From contig OX595985.1 in assembly GCA_951394045.1 (NCBI GenBank), positions 4,092,001 to 4,156,000 of the forward strand: a DNA stretch of 64,000 nucleotides. Reading direction: 5' to 3'. Shown in pieces: positions 1-14,080 of this stretch; the stretch's first letter is position 1; each line of letters opens with the position of its first letter. The DNA is from Nitzschia sp. DOCU1. Its lineage: Eukaryota; Bacillariophyta; Bacillariophyceae; Bacillariales; Bacillariaceae. The notes below the pieces were generated by a model. The model searched no databases. It had not been told where the DNA came from and saw only the letters and a program-made list of their open reading frames with translations. Both the position numbers and the translations under genes were made by a program.

Positions 1-2
1 TA

Positions 3-2940
3 TGGGCCGAGAAGGCCGGATTATCAGAGGAGCCTGAACAAGAACCTTCATTTGATTTCCCTTCAAACGATTATTTAGGCAAAGCAATCCCAACGCATCT
101 GCAGATTCCTTTTGAGCCTCCCGTTCTGGCAGCCGAAGAGCTGCCAACGCAAGACGAGTATAATTTCCCAATTCCCGATGATGAAGGAGATGATGCTCCG
201 AATGAAAATCAAGATTCGGTTCTTGACGAATTTGATGATGACCAGCCTGATCAAGAACCCCCAAATCCCATGCAAGAGCAAGAGGGAGCAATTCAGTCTC
301 CATTCTTTGCTGATGAACCGATTAGAACAACGAGAAGTGGCCGTGTGATTCAACGAACTCGCCGGCTTGCAGAGTCCGAACTGTTACCAAGACTTCGTTC
401 TCTGGTCTCTGTTGTTCATCATGTGACAAATGTGTTGTCTCGATTGGACGATGACAGCCTCAATGAGCTGACAAAGTTCGTTGCTTTTCCAGCAAGTTTG
501 GCAGACAACGACACGATGTACCTCAAGGAAGCGATGCGGCAACCAGACAAAGACAAGTTTCTGGAAGCCATGGTCAAGGAAATTGACGATCATACTCGCC
601 AAGGACATTGGAGGGTGACGACTAAAGCTGAAATGCGTTCAAGGGGCTACAACTACAGGCCAATCATGGCAATTTGGTCCTTTAAACGCAAGCGCAATCC
701 ATTTGGTGAAATTACCAAGTACAAGCTCGCCTCTGTTGCCACGGAGGCCAAACCATCAAAGGCGTTCACTATGAAGAATCTTTCTCTCCAGTGGTCGCTT
801 GGTCAACTGTCCGACTCATGCTTACACTTTCCGAAGTCTACGGATGGCATGCGAGACAGATTGATTTTGTTCTTGCTTTCCCACAGGCAAAGGTCAAAAC
901 GGACATTTACATGAATGTACCGGAAAAATTTCGTGTCAATTCCAAAGGGGCAATGATCCTCGATGAAAAGGCCCCTCATCCTTCGAAGCAAGACTCTTGT
1001 GTGAAGTTAATTCAAAACGTTTATGGATTGGTCGATGCCAGTTTGACCTGGCATCAGCACATTTCCAAGGGCCTTGAGGATTTTGGATTCAAAAGAAGCC
1101 AAACGGATCCATGCCTGTTTACGAGAAGTGGCCGGGTAATCCAACGAACTCGCCGGCTTACAGAGTCCGAGTTATTACCAAGACTTCGTTCTCTGGTCTC
1201 CATTGCTCATCACGTGACCAATTTGCTGTCTCGCTTGGACGACAATAGCCTCAATGAGTTGACAAAGTTTGTCGCCTTTCCTGCAAGTCTGGCAGATAGC
1301 GACACGATGTACCTCAAGGAAGCGATGCGGCAACCAGACAAAGATAAGTTTCTGGAAGCCATGGTAAAGGAAATTGATGATCATACTCGTCGTGGACATT
1401 GGAGGGTGACGACTAAAGCCGAAATGCGTTCTAAAGGTTACAATTATAGGCCAATCATGGCAATTTGGTCCTTTAAACGCAAGCGCAATCCATTCGGCGA
1501 AATAACCAAGTACAAGGCTCGCCTCTGTTGCCACGGAGGCCAAACCATCAAAGGCGTTCACTACGATGAATCGTTCTCTCCTGTAGTCGCTTGGTCAACT
1601 GTGCGACTAATGCTTACACTTTCGGAAGTCTATGGATGGCATGCTCGGCAGATTGATTTTTTTCTCGCTTTCCCGCAGGCAAAAGTTAAAACGGACATTT
1701 ACATGAACGTGCCCGAAAAATTTCGTGTCGATTCCAAAGGCGCGATGATCCTCGTTGAAAAAGCCCCTCATCCTTCGAAGCAAGACTCTTGTGTCAAGCT
1801 AATTCAAAACGTTTACAGATTGGTCGATGCTAGTTTGACCTGGCATCAGCATATTTCCAAAGGCCTCGAGGATTTCGGATTCAAGAGAAGCCAAACTGAT
1901 CCATGCCTGTTCATTAAAGGCAACATTTTGTTCATCCTTTATGTTGATGATGCCGTCTGTTTGACGCCGAATAAAGCAGATGCAGACAAGTTGATTGTTG
2001 ACCTTGCGAACAAGGGTTACATCCTTACAGATGAAGGCCCACTGTCAGCATATCTCGGAATTCAGGTTGAGCGATTGAGTGGAAACCGAATCTCGATGAA
2101 GCAACCCGCATTTATTGATCGAATAATCGAGCAATGCAATCTCAAAGATCAACGAATGCACGACACACCAGCCGATGCGATTTTGCACCGTGATGAAGAC
2201 GGCGCAGAAAGAAAGACCGAGTTTCATTACCGTTCAATCATCGGACAACTCAATTATTTGGCGGCAACGACAAGGCCAGAAATCACATTTGCCGTTCATC
2301 AATGCGCAAGATTCTGCGAGAATCCGAAGATGAGTCATGAAAAGGCCGTCAAGCGGATCATTCGATATTTAAAACGAACGCGGGATCAAGGCATCATCAT
2401 GCAGATTGACGAATCAAAAGGAATTGAATGTTTCGTTGATGCTGACTTTGCCGGTGGCTTTCGAAAGGAAAACACCAAAAACCCAAGGGATTGTCTCTCC
2501 CGAACCGGCTATGTTATCAAGTATGCCGGATGTCCAATCGTGTGGTCTTCGAAACTGCAATCGACAATTGCGCTCTCCACTACCGAAGCTGAATACATGG
2601 CATTGAGCACTGCTGCACGAGAAGTGATTTACCTCATCAACCTAACAGATGAATTGAAGTCTCATGGTGTTGATTTGATCACTTCCAAGCCAAAAATTTC
2701 TTCGAAGACAATGCTGGAGCCATCAAATTGGCAAAACTTCCCAAGCTGCGCCCTCGTACCAAGCATCTTGCAATTCAATATCATCACTTCCGATCTTGGA
2801 CCATGAAGGGACTAGATGGCAGCGACCCAAAAATTCAAGTCAAACACATTATTACCGAAAAACAACAAGCAGATATCTTTACAAAGCCGCTTCCAAGACA
2901 GCAATTCCAGGTGCTGCGACAGTTGTTGTGTGGTTGGTAA
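3..2940 (+). pseudogene. Copia-I pol fragment (integrase C-terminus, RT x2, RNase H), frameshifted
   Basis: Remains of the polyprotein of copy A. Frame 3 (from position 3) encodes the acidic linker and the N-terminal RT region. A one-base deletion near 724 (AAGCTC where the intact unit at 1515 reads AAGGCTC) moves the reading to the frame of 791-2806. That frame runs through a partial RT ending TDPCLF, restarts at the TRSGRVIQ linker and covers a full RT with the YVDD box (about 1940) and RNase H (CFVDADFAGG, about 2430). A further deletion of about 10 bases near 2698, relative to copy D at 31525, shifts the last 70 codons (2728-2940, ending LLCGW). The lesions show it is non-functional. The family assignment rests on gene order and RT and RNase H motifs. 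Confidence 0.88.
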
Positions 2941-2969
2941 CTTGTGAATCCGTGCGATTTGAGAGGGAG

Positions 2970-3273
2970 TGTCGGGAAATTGACATCCTTGATGTCAGTG
3001 TCAGGAAATTGACATCCTTCACGTTGCTGACATCAACTCCTCTTTCTTCAGCCAATTACATTTTATATTTCGATACAAGTCAAATCTTACGTATTCTCGT
3101 ACAAGACGATGACATCAATCATTTCGGACATCAAAAACAAGAAGCGAGAAATTAATTTATAGTTTTCACATCTATCAACAACGCTTTTACCAGCATCTTT
3201 CTTTCTTACCTTTATCCTTTGCTCGGCGACTTTCCATCGCTAGCATTAGAACTGATTACAACGGTTCCTCGCA
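2970..3273 (+). repeat. 3' LTR of Copia-I copy A
   Basis: Begins TGTCGGGAAATTG right after the purine-rich GAGAGGGAG and ends GGTTCCTCGCA, so it has TG...CA ends. It matches the 288-bp Copia-I LTR at 55639-55926 (minus strand), including the shared end GATTACAACGGTTCCTCGCA. It is diverged and slightly longer (304 bp). Confidence 0.9.
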
Positions 3274-4017
3274 CAAGGGACTTCGTGGCCCAACAACTGC
3301 TGTGGTTTGTTTTTTGTTCAGTTGCCCCTGCCATTACTTATTTGAATTTGCCTGGCATGAGTCGCAATAACCATGGCAAAATGAGTAGAAAATTCCCCAC
3401 TGCACTCGTCATAGCACTCGTTGCCCCTGCCCTTGCCCCTACTTTCAATCTTCATATTAGAAGAGAGGGTTTGGTGAAAAGAAGCAGGAAAAAAGAGGAT
3501 GTTTTGATAGATGACGGGCGTTAGCCGTTTTTGATGAGATATGGATCATGGTGTCGGCAATTGCGCGACACAGCGAGACATTTACTACCGTAACTTTTGA
3601 CGCAGGGGCCGTAGAGAGAAATGACTGATATGACTCAGACAGTTTGGATGGTGCTCGTCACGGTCGTGGCATTTGTTTTTTTGGAGTGTAGAGGGTATGA
3701 TTGGTGGTCTATTAATTGCTCAAAGTTAGGTACGTATGGATCACCGTATGATCCATATCCGGGAAATGTGTCAAAACCGCTATTCCCCCCTAAATTAACA
3801 GTTCCCCTGTTGTTAACCGTTGCCCCCTAAATTCTCCGATTTTTTAGTTTACCGCACTAGCTGTTTGCTGAGGTGGCGCGAGAAAATACCGTCCCCATAA
3901 GTGCAGTCCCGTTTTGATACACAGGCAAAACTTTGATACACTAGGAATCGAGGAATATTTCTACGGAAATCATAAGTAGATTTTGTACTGAGTGCACCGG
4001 TCTGACAAAGTTGTAGG
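3274..4017. other. Gene-free stretch
   Basis: No convincing coding region, RNA gene or repeat. ORFs here are short and lack recognisable motifs. It contains runs of CCCCTA/CCCCTG (3780-3830). An inverted pair, CTGACAAAGTTGTAGG at 4001-4016 and CCTACAACTTTGTCGG at about 4067-4082, overlaps the next repeat. Confidence 0.6.
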
Positions 4018-4172
4018 ATATGCTTTCTAGGTATAAACCATATCTACGAAAAACACGTGTGCCAAACCTACAACTTTGTCGGTTCGGCACGCGTGCACCT
4101 ACATCTTGCGCTAGCCCTACCCACAATGTTGTGGGTTCTAGTACATAGGTATGAACCATATCTATGCAAAAT
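4018..4172 (+). repeat. 155-bp direct repeat, copy 1 (possible TRIM-like LTR)
   Basis: The segment from ATATGCTTTCTAGG to CTATGCAAAAT recurs in the same orientation and at the same 155-bp length at 4758-4912, with roughly ten differences. Inside it, TG...CA bounds (4021-4168) are possible. It also carries two related half-units (GTATAAACCATATCT and GTATGAACCATATCT). No target duplication was found. Confidence 0.7.
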
Positions 4173-4757
4173 TAAGTCCTTAAGGATCCGCGCCCGCCCT
4201 TTAGTATGGTCTTAAGTCATGTATAAAAAGAGAACATCGGACTCCCGCTTGCTCCGATGATAATGACCAAAGCACTGCACCTTCATTTTCCTCCGATCAA
4301 TGGTCGAGTCCCCTCTCCTTTAGAACATTGTCTTTGGAGCCTTGCATGAAGTCTCTCATTTCTTGGTGCCCCTTCTTTTATGGACACTGGTCGATCATTG
4401 CCCAGCTGTCGGAGGAGTATCATTTGGGATGATGGGCTGCTGTGACAGCAATTTGCAGTTGTCCATTTGACATGCTGCAGATGGACCAGTCGATGCTCGA
4501 TCATTGGATTGCATGACGCCGGGTTGATTTTCAATTTCCTATGTGCGCTCATCATTTGGGGGGCTACTGCTATCTGCTGCTCCAAGCCAGCGACAATTCA
4601 AAACTTCGACCAGTCGATGAGATTGAATTCCCAGCGACAAGAAAAGCAAAACTCTCATTCGGAATTGTCAAAACTGGTAGTTGTTGTTTGTTAGTAAAAG
4701 GCCACCACGTGGTCATCCTGCGACAATTATTTAGCACGCCTGCCACCCATTATTAGC
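4173..4757. other. Sequence between the 155-bp repeats
   Basis: 585 bp with no recognisable gene. A TATAAAAAG motif sits near 4220. If the flanking repeats are LTRs this would be the internal part of an 0.9-kb non-autonomous element, but no priming site or polypurine tract is evident. Confidence 0.4.
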
Positions 4758-4912
4758 ATATGCTTTCTAGGTATAAACCATATCTACGAAAAACGCGTGT
4801 GCCAAACCGACAACTTTGTGGGTTCGGCATGCGCACACCTACATCTCACGTTAGCCCTACCCACAATGTTGTGGGTTCTAGTACATAGGTATGAACCATA
4901 TCTATGCAAAAT
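4758..4912 (+). repeat. 155-bp direct repeat, copy 2
   Basis: Partner of the repeat at 4018-4172. Same start (ATATGCTTTCTAGG) and same end (CTATGCAAAAT), with differences concentrated in the middle (for example CGACAACTTTGTGGG against CTACAACTTTGTCGG). Confidence 0.7.
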
Positions 4913-6564
<1,652 letters not shown>

Positions 6565-6565
6565 C

Positions 6566-6577
6566 AGTTTTAAAACT
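6566..6577 (+). promoter_or_regulatory. 12-bp palindrome at the primer-binding position, Gypsy-I copy 1
   Basis: AGTTTTAAAACT is a perfect palindrome, one base (C) after the LTR end, where the minus-strand primer site is expected. The same sequence occurs in copy 2 and a symmetric variant in Gypsy-II. Confidence 0.6.
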
Positions 6578-6589
6578 CCCGTTTGAAGG

Positions 6590-7732
6590 ATGAAGACCTC
6601 CTACTCTAACCACGAGTACGCGAAGAAAGTTGCGTTGCTTCTGACTCAAGCCGCTCACGTCAACCCTCCGTTGATCCCCTTCCGTCGCGAGAAACCCAAG
6701 GACGAAGAGACTCTCCAAGACGATGAGAAGTCCAAGAAGGTCAAGATCAAGTTAGACCCAACCGATGAGGATTCGGACGAGTTCGAAACGCGTTGCTTTA
6801 TCTTCGAACAAGGCGACGCCGAACGATGGGTCAAGTGGCGGATGCAGATGGACGAGTTGATTCGGGACGTCCCCTTGGACGATGGGGAAAAGAAAATCAA
6901 GTATGCGAAGGCGTTGTTGGCTGGAGAGGCAAGGCAAAGGTTCGCAGACATCGTTGCCAACCTACGTCACAACATTGAGGAGTCGGACGAAGAAGAAGAA
7001 GAAGAGACCCCGGATGACACCTTCAACGAGGCGATGCAACGAATGGGGCAGTACTACTTCGGCACCGAACACGCCTACCGCCGCCAGCGAAACTATCTAC
7101 GCTATCACGTGTTCATGATGGAGATGTCATTGGCCGACTTCAAGGCCGAACTACTCCGTCAAAACAACATGCTACCTTACTTCCCAATCCCCGAAGACAA
7201 AACGAGCTGCGAGATGTTCGATGACGACGAGCTCGTGGAGATCCTCGACCGAGCGAAAAGAATCGAGTGGCAGCGAGATCTGCTCACCTCGAACATCGAT
7301 CCCTTCTCGATGACGCTCGACGAGTACTACAAATACTTGGAAAAGCTCGAGGCAAAGCACGTCTTCGACGATGCGGTCCGAGCAGACAAAAAGAATAAAG
7401 AAAAGAAACACGCCGAACGATCCGAAAGCGAAAGCAAGGACGGCGGTAAGAAAAGAAAGAGAGGCAAAGACCGCAAGAAAGCCGAAAAGGGGGAAAGGAA
7501 GAAACCCTGCGAGCACTGCGGCAAGTTCCATCCGGCCCCCGACGACAAGTGTTGGAGCCTTCCTGGCAATGCCAAGGATCGCCCAAACAAGCGTCCGCGC
7601 GGAGCCCGTGAGAACATGTTCTCGGCACTCCAGATGGAGACTGTCGTGAAAGCCCTCGCTAAGAAACAAAGTAAGAAAGAGAAGGGGAAGACCAAAGCCA
7701 AAAGGCAGGTCAGTTTCCAGCTGAATAATTAG
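6590..7732 (+). CDS. gag: Gypsy-I Gag (copy 1)
   Basis: Capsid/nucleocapsid polyprotein of 380 residues that packages element RNA into cytoplasmic particles. It starts ATGAAGACC, 13 bases after the palindromic leader. The N-terminal half is acidic with a DEEEEEE run (about residues 128-137). A lysine-rich segment (about 265-310) precedes a zinc knuckle CEHCGKFHPAPDDKC (CX2CX3HX5C), and a basic tail ends in SFQLNN. It ends in UAG (7730-7732), and the next codons continue in the same frame into protease and RT. It differs from copy 2 by a few substitutions and one Glu in the acidic run. Intact, so it could supply Gag even though its own pol is truncated. Confidence 0.92.
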   Translation: MKTSYSNHEYAKKVALLLTQAAHVNPPLIPFRREKPKDEETLQDDEKSKKVKIKLDPTDEDSDEFETRCFIFEQGDAERWVKWRMQMDELIRDVPLDDGEKKIKYAKALLAGEARQRFADIVANLRHNIEESDEEEEEETPDDTFNEAMQRMGQYYFGTEHAYRRQRNYLRYHVFMMEMSLADFKAELLRQNNMLPYFPIPEDKTSCEMFDDDELVEILDRAKRIEWQRDLLTSNIDPFSMTLDEYYKYLEKLEAKHVFDDAVRADKKNKEKKHAERSESESKDGGKKRKRGKDRKKAEKGERKKPCEHCGKFHPAPDDKCWSLPGNAKDRPNKRPRGARENMFSALQMETVVKALAKKQSKKEKGKTKAKRQVSFQLNN

Positions 7733-8875
7733 TCAGACAGTAGCAGTAACGAAAGTAGTGAATCCGAGAGCGACTACATCGACTACAATAGCGAAAATGA
7801 ACATAGTTTTGCTATTCGAGCGTCACGCCCTGGAATAGAGCCGAATAGGAAAATTGCCGGACGGCTAACTACAGAAATAGTCGTCGAAGCGGTAAATCCT
7901 AGAGGTGAATCCTATGTCCTTAGAACTCTACTAGATACGGGTACTAGTCGTTCCATCGTTCTTAAGAACTTTGTGACGCTTAGCCAGCTCGTTCCCACTG
8001 GAAAACGAGTTACTACTTGGACTACAATGGGCGGCAAATTCAAGACGGACAAAGTCGGAATGATTCGCTTCAGGATCCCCGAACTCTCGTCTAGTAAAGA
8101 GATACACTGGCCATGTCACGTCGACGAGCACACAGATCGCGAAAGCTCACCTTACGACCTGATTCTAGGACTTGACCTATTAGCCGAATTGAAGTTTGTA
8201 CTCGATTTCGAGAAACGAACGATTCGATGGGGCGATAGCGAAGTCGAGATGAAGGAAAGTGGTGTTGTGACGGATCCAGAGGCTCTACAGCTTCTGTACG
8301 AGATGTCTCAAGACGCCCCCGTTATTCAAGCGGCGGAAGAACAACAAGCTAAGATCCTTGACGCCGACTACTCCAAGGCCGAGATGGAAGAGTTTGTTGA
8401 CTCACTCGACTACTTGACTAAGGAGCAGCGAGACGAGCTACTAGCTGAACTGAAGCAGCACCCCACACTATTCGGTGGCGGACTAGGTAAACTTAAAATA
8501 GATCCTATTCGTCTAGAGCTAAAAGAAGGAGCAAAGCCGTATCATGCTAAGCCATTCGGCATTCCTCATGCATACGAGCAAACGACGCGAAAAGAGATCG
8601 AACGATTCGAAAAACTTGGAGTCTGGAAGCGTGTCAACCAATCCACATGGACGGCCGGCACGTTCATTCAACCGAAGAAAACGGGCGATGTGCGCGTACT
8701 TACAGATTTTCGGAAACTCAACGAATATCTTGTGCGCAAGCCGCACCCACTGCCAAAGATCAACGAGTTATTGCAAAAACTCCAGGGCTTTAAATGGGCA
8801 ACGGCTATTGACCTCAGCATGGGCTATTATCACATTCCAATGGATAAGTACAGCCAAGGCCTCCTTAGGATGTTG
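7733..8875 (+). pseudogene. pol: Gypsy-I pol, truncated (protease and N-terminal RT)
   Basis: Follows Gag in the same frame behind the single UAG codon. It carries the aspartic protease motif LLDTGTSRSIV (about 7927-7960). The first in-frame ATG lies downstream of this motif, so the protease can be made only by reading through the stop. It then encodes the RT N-terminal region (RVLTDFRKLNEYL and ATAIDLSMGYYHI) and is cut at 8875 before the catalytic YMDD. The codons that follow belong to the adjoining Copia-III fragment. Confidence 0.88.
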
Positions 8876-11800
8876 GCTCTCCCACTGACTCTGGTTTCAA
8901 TAGGAACCGATCATTAAGATCGTTCAGGATTGACTTTGGATCGTGAGAGACACACAGCAAGTCGTCAGTATACACAAGTAAATACTCATAATATTTCTCC
9001 CTGTTCGGGTGCAACGCCTCACGACGCCAGACATCCATATCGGCGCGGCATGGAATAAATTGCATTTCTTCCCTCACAACCTTTGCACAATGAGACCTCC
9101 ATGAAAATCCTGCAGACGACAATCCATAGAGTGCCTTGATGATCACAGCTGTCCAACCCTGGAGAGAGCCGAACTCCGGACCTAGGATTGTGTGAACCTT
9201 TTCTGCGCAGGGCGCATGCAAGTAAGCTCCTGCGATATCGGCAGACAAAATGTTAAGACCATTCAAAGCGGCAATGAGGAATGCAATCCGGATACTTTCC
9301 CGTGTCACTACCGACGCATATGTAATTGATGACGGCGCCTCGGTCTGATCGCCTCTTGCGCAGATCCGGGCCTTTCTTGTCAGATCCATTTTAACATCAA
9401 AAATAATCATCAGGTCGATCTGCTGCGACCCGACTGGCGGTTGTTCATTGTCTTCGAGAACTTTTAAGGCAGGCAGCACAGTTTTAACTTCCTTGGCCAT
9501 CGCCTTCTCCCACAGGTCAGTACCGGTTTCAGCATCAATAGCTCGTGCCCGGGCCACGTCCATGGGCCCCGGGATTTCAATTCCAAATTTCTCATTTTTG
9601 CAACGAATCGCGCGACGTTTGACCGCTTTCAAAATCCGATCACGTTTTCGGAGAGTATAGGGAACCCACCAAGCAAACACCGGTTCTTCAACAAGTTTAT
9701 TCGCAACGGCATACTCCGCCAGTTGCACCGGATAGCCCTCTTTCGCATCCTTCAGCGAGAGCCATTCAGTCGATCCATCAACCATTTCGGCACAGACTAT
9801 CCATCCTTTCGTTGTTCTCTTGGGTATTCTCTGGCCATGACGCTCAATCCAAGCATCATCTTTCGACAAGGCACTCCCATCATGCTTGTGGTCGACAAAC
9901 TCTTTCAAATGCATGACGGTGTAGCCTTCATCATCAACTGTGGCATAAATCGCTTCCGCGATCTGGTTAGCATTGTACGCTTCAACATGACCATCATCAA
10001 ACTCAACTTCGTAGACGCTCGTGTCCAGAATAGGATTGTCATGGTAGAAACCAATGAATTTCCCATCAGGGCCACGCTTCCGGCCCTTCACGATACCTGT
10101 GAAGAACGAATTACCATCACCCGAGGCCATACGAACCTTTGACGACACATATTTGTCAAATGCGAGCTGGTCCTCTTCCTCATCAACTGGAGGCGGTTCC
10201 CATTGCTGGAATTTCCGCTCCCTTTCTTCTTCATCGTCGTCGTATCTCTCATATTCCGGAACGGTTGCCTCGACACAGATAAACCGATCATCCTCTTCCT
10301 CCGGCTCGACAGAAATCCCTTTTATTCGATTACCAAGCGACACCTTTAACTTTTCAGTGAACTCCTTTTTCGTTTGCTTAATGTCCTCGGAGCGATGCTC
10401 CTCGGGCAACAGCGGAATGACTGAAGTACGGTGCAAAATTGTCCCCTTCGAGGTCAGCACGGCGAAGCAGAGCTCGTCTCCAATGTCAAAACTTGGGCCA
10501 AGCCACCGAGTGAGCTGCTTTTTTGGTTGGGCTGATTCTGCCGGCGACCGAGACCAACACCAATCGTAGAACACAAAGTCCACGAGATGTGAAATATCCG
10601 CTGTATTACCTGTAATAATTGTAGTGGCGCATTCACCTTCTTGCTCGGGGTGATTTAAAACAGTGTGAGATCGTTGTTCGCAACAAGTCATAAAGCATCT
10701 GTCCCACAAAACAGCTGGTACGTTACGTGAGGTCATCGTCCTTTCATACAATCGGGTAACTTCCCGTATTGTGTCCTCTGCTCTTGCTTGGTTATGCATG
10801 TAAGGCTCCACCGGATAAATAGGAACCTGCGCCTTTTGACATCGCCTCAAGAATTCTCCTTGTGTTAACGTAGTAGCCGAATCCGGAATGATCGCCTCAG
10901 GAAATCCGAATGCACGAAATAATTTATCCAGCGATGTATGAGCATCTTTTTCTTGTCGCAATGGGAAAGCTCGGCACCATTGAAATATCGTAGCATAAAC
11001 TTGGAGGGAAGTAGTCCCCTCAAGCGATGTGCAGGGACCAAATTTCGTGTCGGTATACATAGAACCTTGGATACCGGAGCTGATAATGGGAGGGCTGAAA
11101 TAAATGGTCCCCTGAGACCTTGCTCCAGTCTCTGACGGCACGTTGAGTCGTTTTGTTAAGCGTTCGTTGCGCGGCTTCAATCGAGATTCTCCAACGACGC
11201 GCTAGGGCATCTGCCTTAACCAACGTAGTTTTAGCAGCGGTCTTCACTCCCGATAAAGTAGCTGAAACTTTGTTCCCTAGGAACGCCGAAAGAGCCTGAT
11301 TTTGTAACGTTGATGCAACATTGAAAGCCGACACAAGGCGCTTCGTCACGACAGAGTCGAGATTGTGAAAATTGTTGCCGCCGACCGTTTGTCGCAGATG
11401 TTCCTCTGTGTCGTTGCAATGAGGATCAGATGGTTTCCACTCCAATTCACTCGTCATTCGAACGTGAATATTGTTCACCGGATCGGTGGCCTCTTCTCTC
11501 GAGGGCTTTCTGCATGGAAAGAACGAAAAGGGTTTGTCATACTGCAGAGGGATCCGCAGATCAGCAGTCCCCTCAATGATACAATGGTCCGTTGACTTTC
11601 GCTGAGCCGACGGAATTCTTAACAACGGAACATCATTAACAATCAGCTGGTTTTCTCGCAATTGATCCGGGCATAGCAGATGGCAACCCATACCCGGAAC
11701 GACCAAAACATGGTCAAACAACAAAATAAAAGGTTGATAGGTGAGAGGGCAGTCGTACGCAACAGCGACCAAACACTCGCGAACTTTTGAAATTGGGCCC

Positions 11801-11979
11801 ATCGAAGCATGAAACCCATTCACTTCAATATCATATTGGTAAACATATAACACATAACATCCGCTCTCAGAGAAAGCGCAAGTATCCGCATGAGAATCGA
11901 GCTCACATCTCCACACCGAAACCACAGCTCCAGACGACGACGTTGCAATACGGTGCAAGGATGCAGCTCTTCTTCCTAG
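8876..11979 (-). pseudogene. pol: Copia-III pol (protease, integrase, RT), frameshifted and truncated
   Basis: Read from 11979 downwards in the same frame as Gag, after one UGA. The protease-like motif ELDSHADTC appears within about 30 codons, before any ATG in this frame. A frameshift near 11057 separates the conserved QLRYPRF from the integrase core. The core has the D (MYTDTKFG), D (IIPDSATT) and E (NQARAEDTIRE) positions. A long linker with a chromo-like patch (VEFDDGHVEAYNANQIAE) follows, then RT with YTDDLL (near 8960). RT breaks off at SVGEPT. Related in layout to Copia-IV. Confidence 0.88.
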
Positions 11980-14055
<2,076 letters not shown>

Positions 14056-14056
14056 C

Positions 14057-14068
14057 AGTTTTAAAACT
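14057..14068 (+). promoter_or_regulatory. 12-bp palindrome at the primer-binding position, Gypsy-I copy 2
   Basis: AGTTTTAAAACT, one base after the 5' LTR. No tRNA 3'-end complement (TGG-type site) is seen here, so priming may use another mechanism. Confidence 0.6.
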
Positions 14069-14080
14069 CCCGTTTAAAGG

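Larger units (their letters stand above)
1..3273 (+). mobile_element. Copia-I retrotransposon copy A, 5' truncated by window edge, internally chimeric
   Basis: Ty1/copia element entering at the window start within the region between integrase and RT and ending in a 304-bp 3' LTR. Positions 1-1120 match the corresponding parts of the Copia-I copies at 23400 and 36720 almost exactly. At 1120/1121 the sequence jumps back to the equivalent of position 330 and reads through RT a second time from a more diverged copy, then on through RNase H, a polypurine tract (about 2960-2969) and the LTR. This is a recombinant of two family members. Confidence 0.9.

Noticed and set aside
3219..3830. Possible small genes after the Copia-I LTR
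   Set aside because: Short, no recognisable motif, and biased composition.
7172..7701. Long minus-strand ORFs opposite Gypsy-I Gag (also at 14660-15157)
   Set aside because: Shadows of the well-supported plus-strand Gag. They recur only because the element does.
14056..14072. Gypsy palindrome as an anticodon-arm (half-tRNA) primer site
   Set aside because: The complement would need a loop such as TGTTAA, but flanking bases do not form an anticodon stem in either family.
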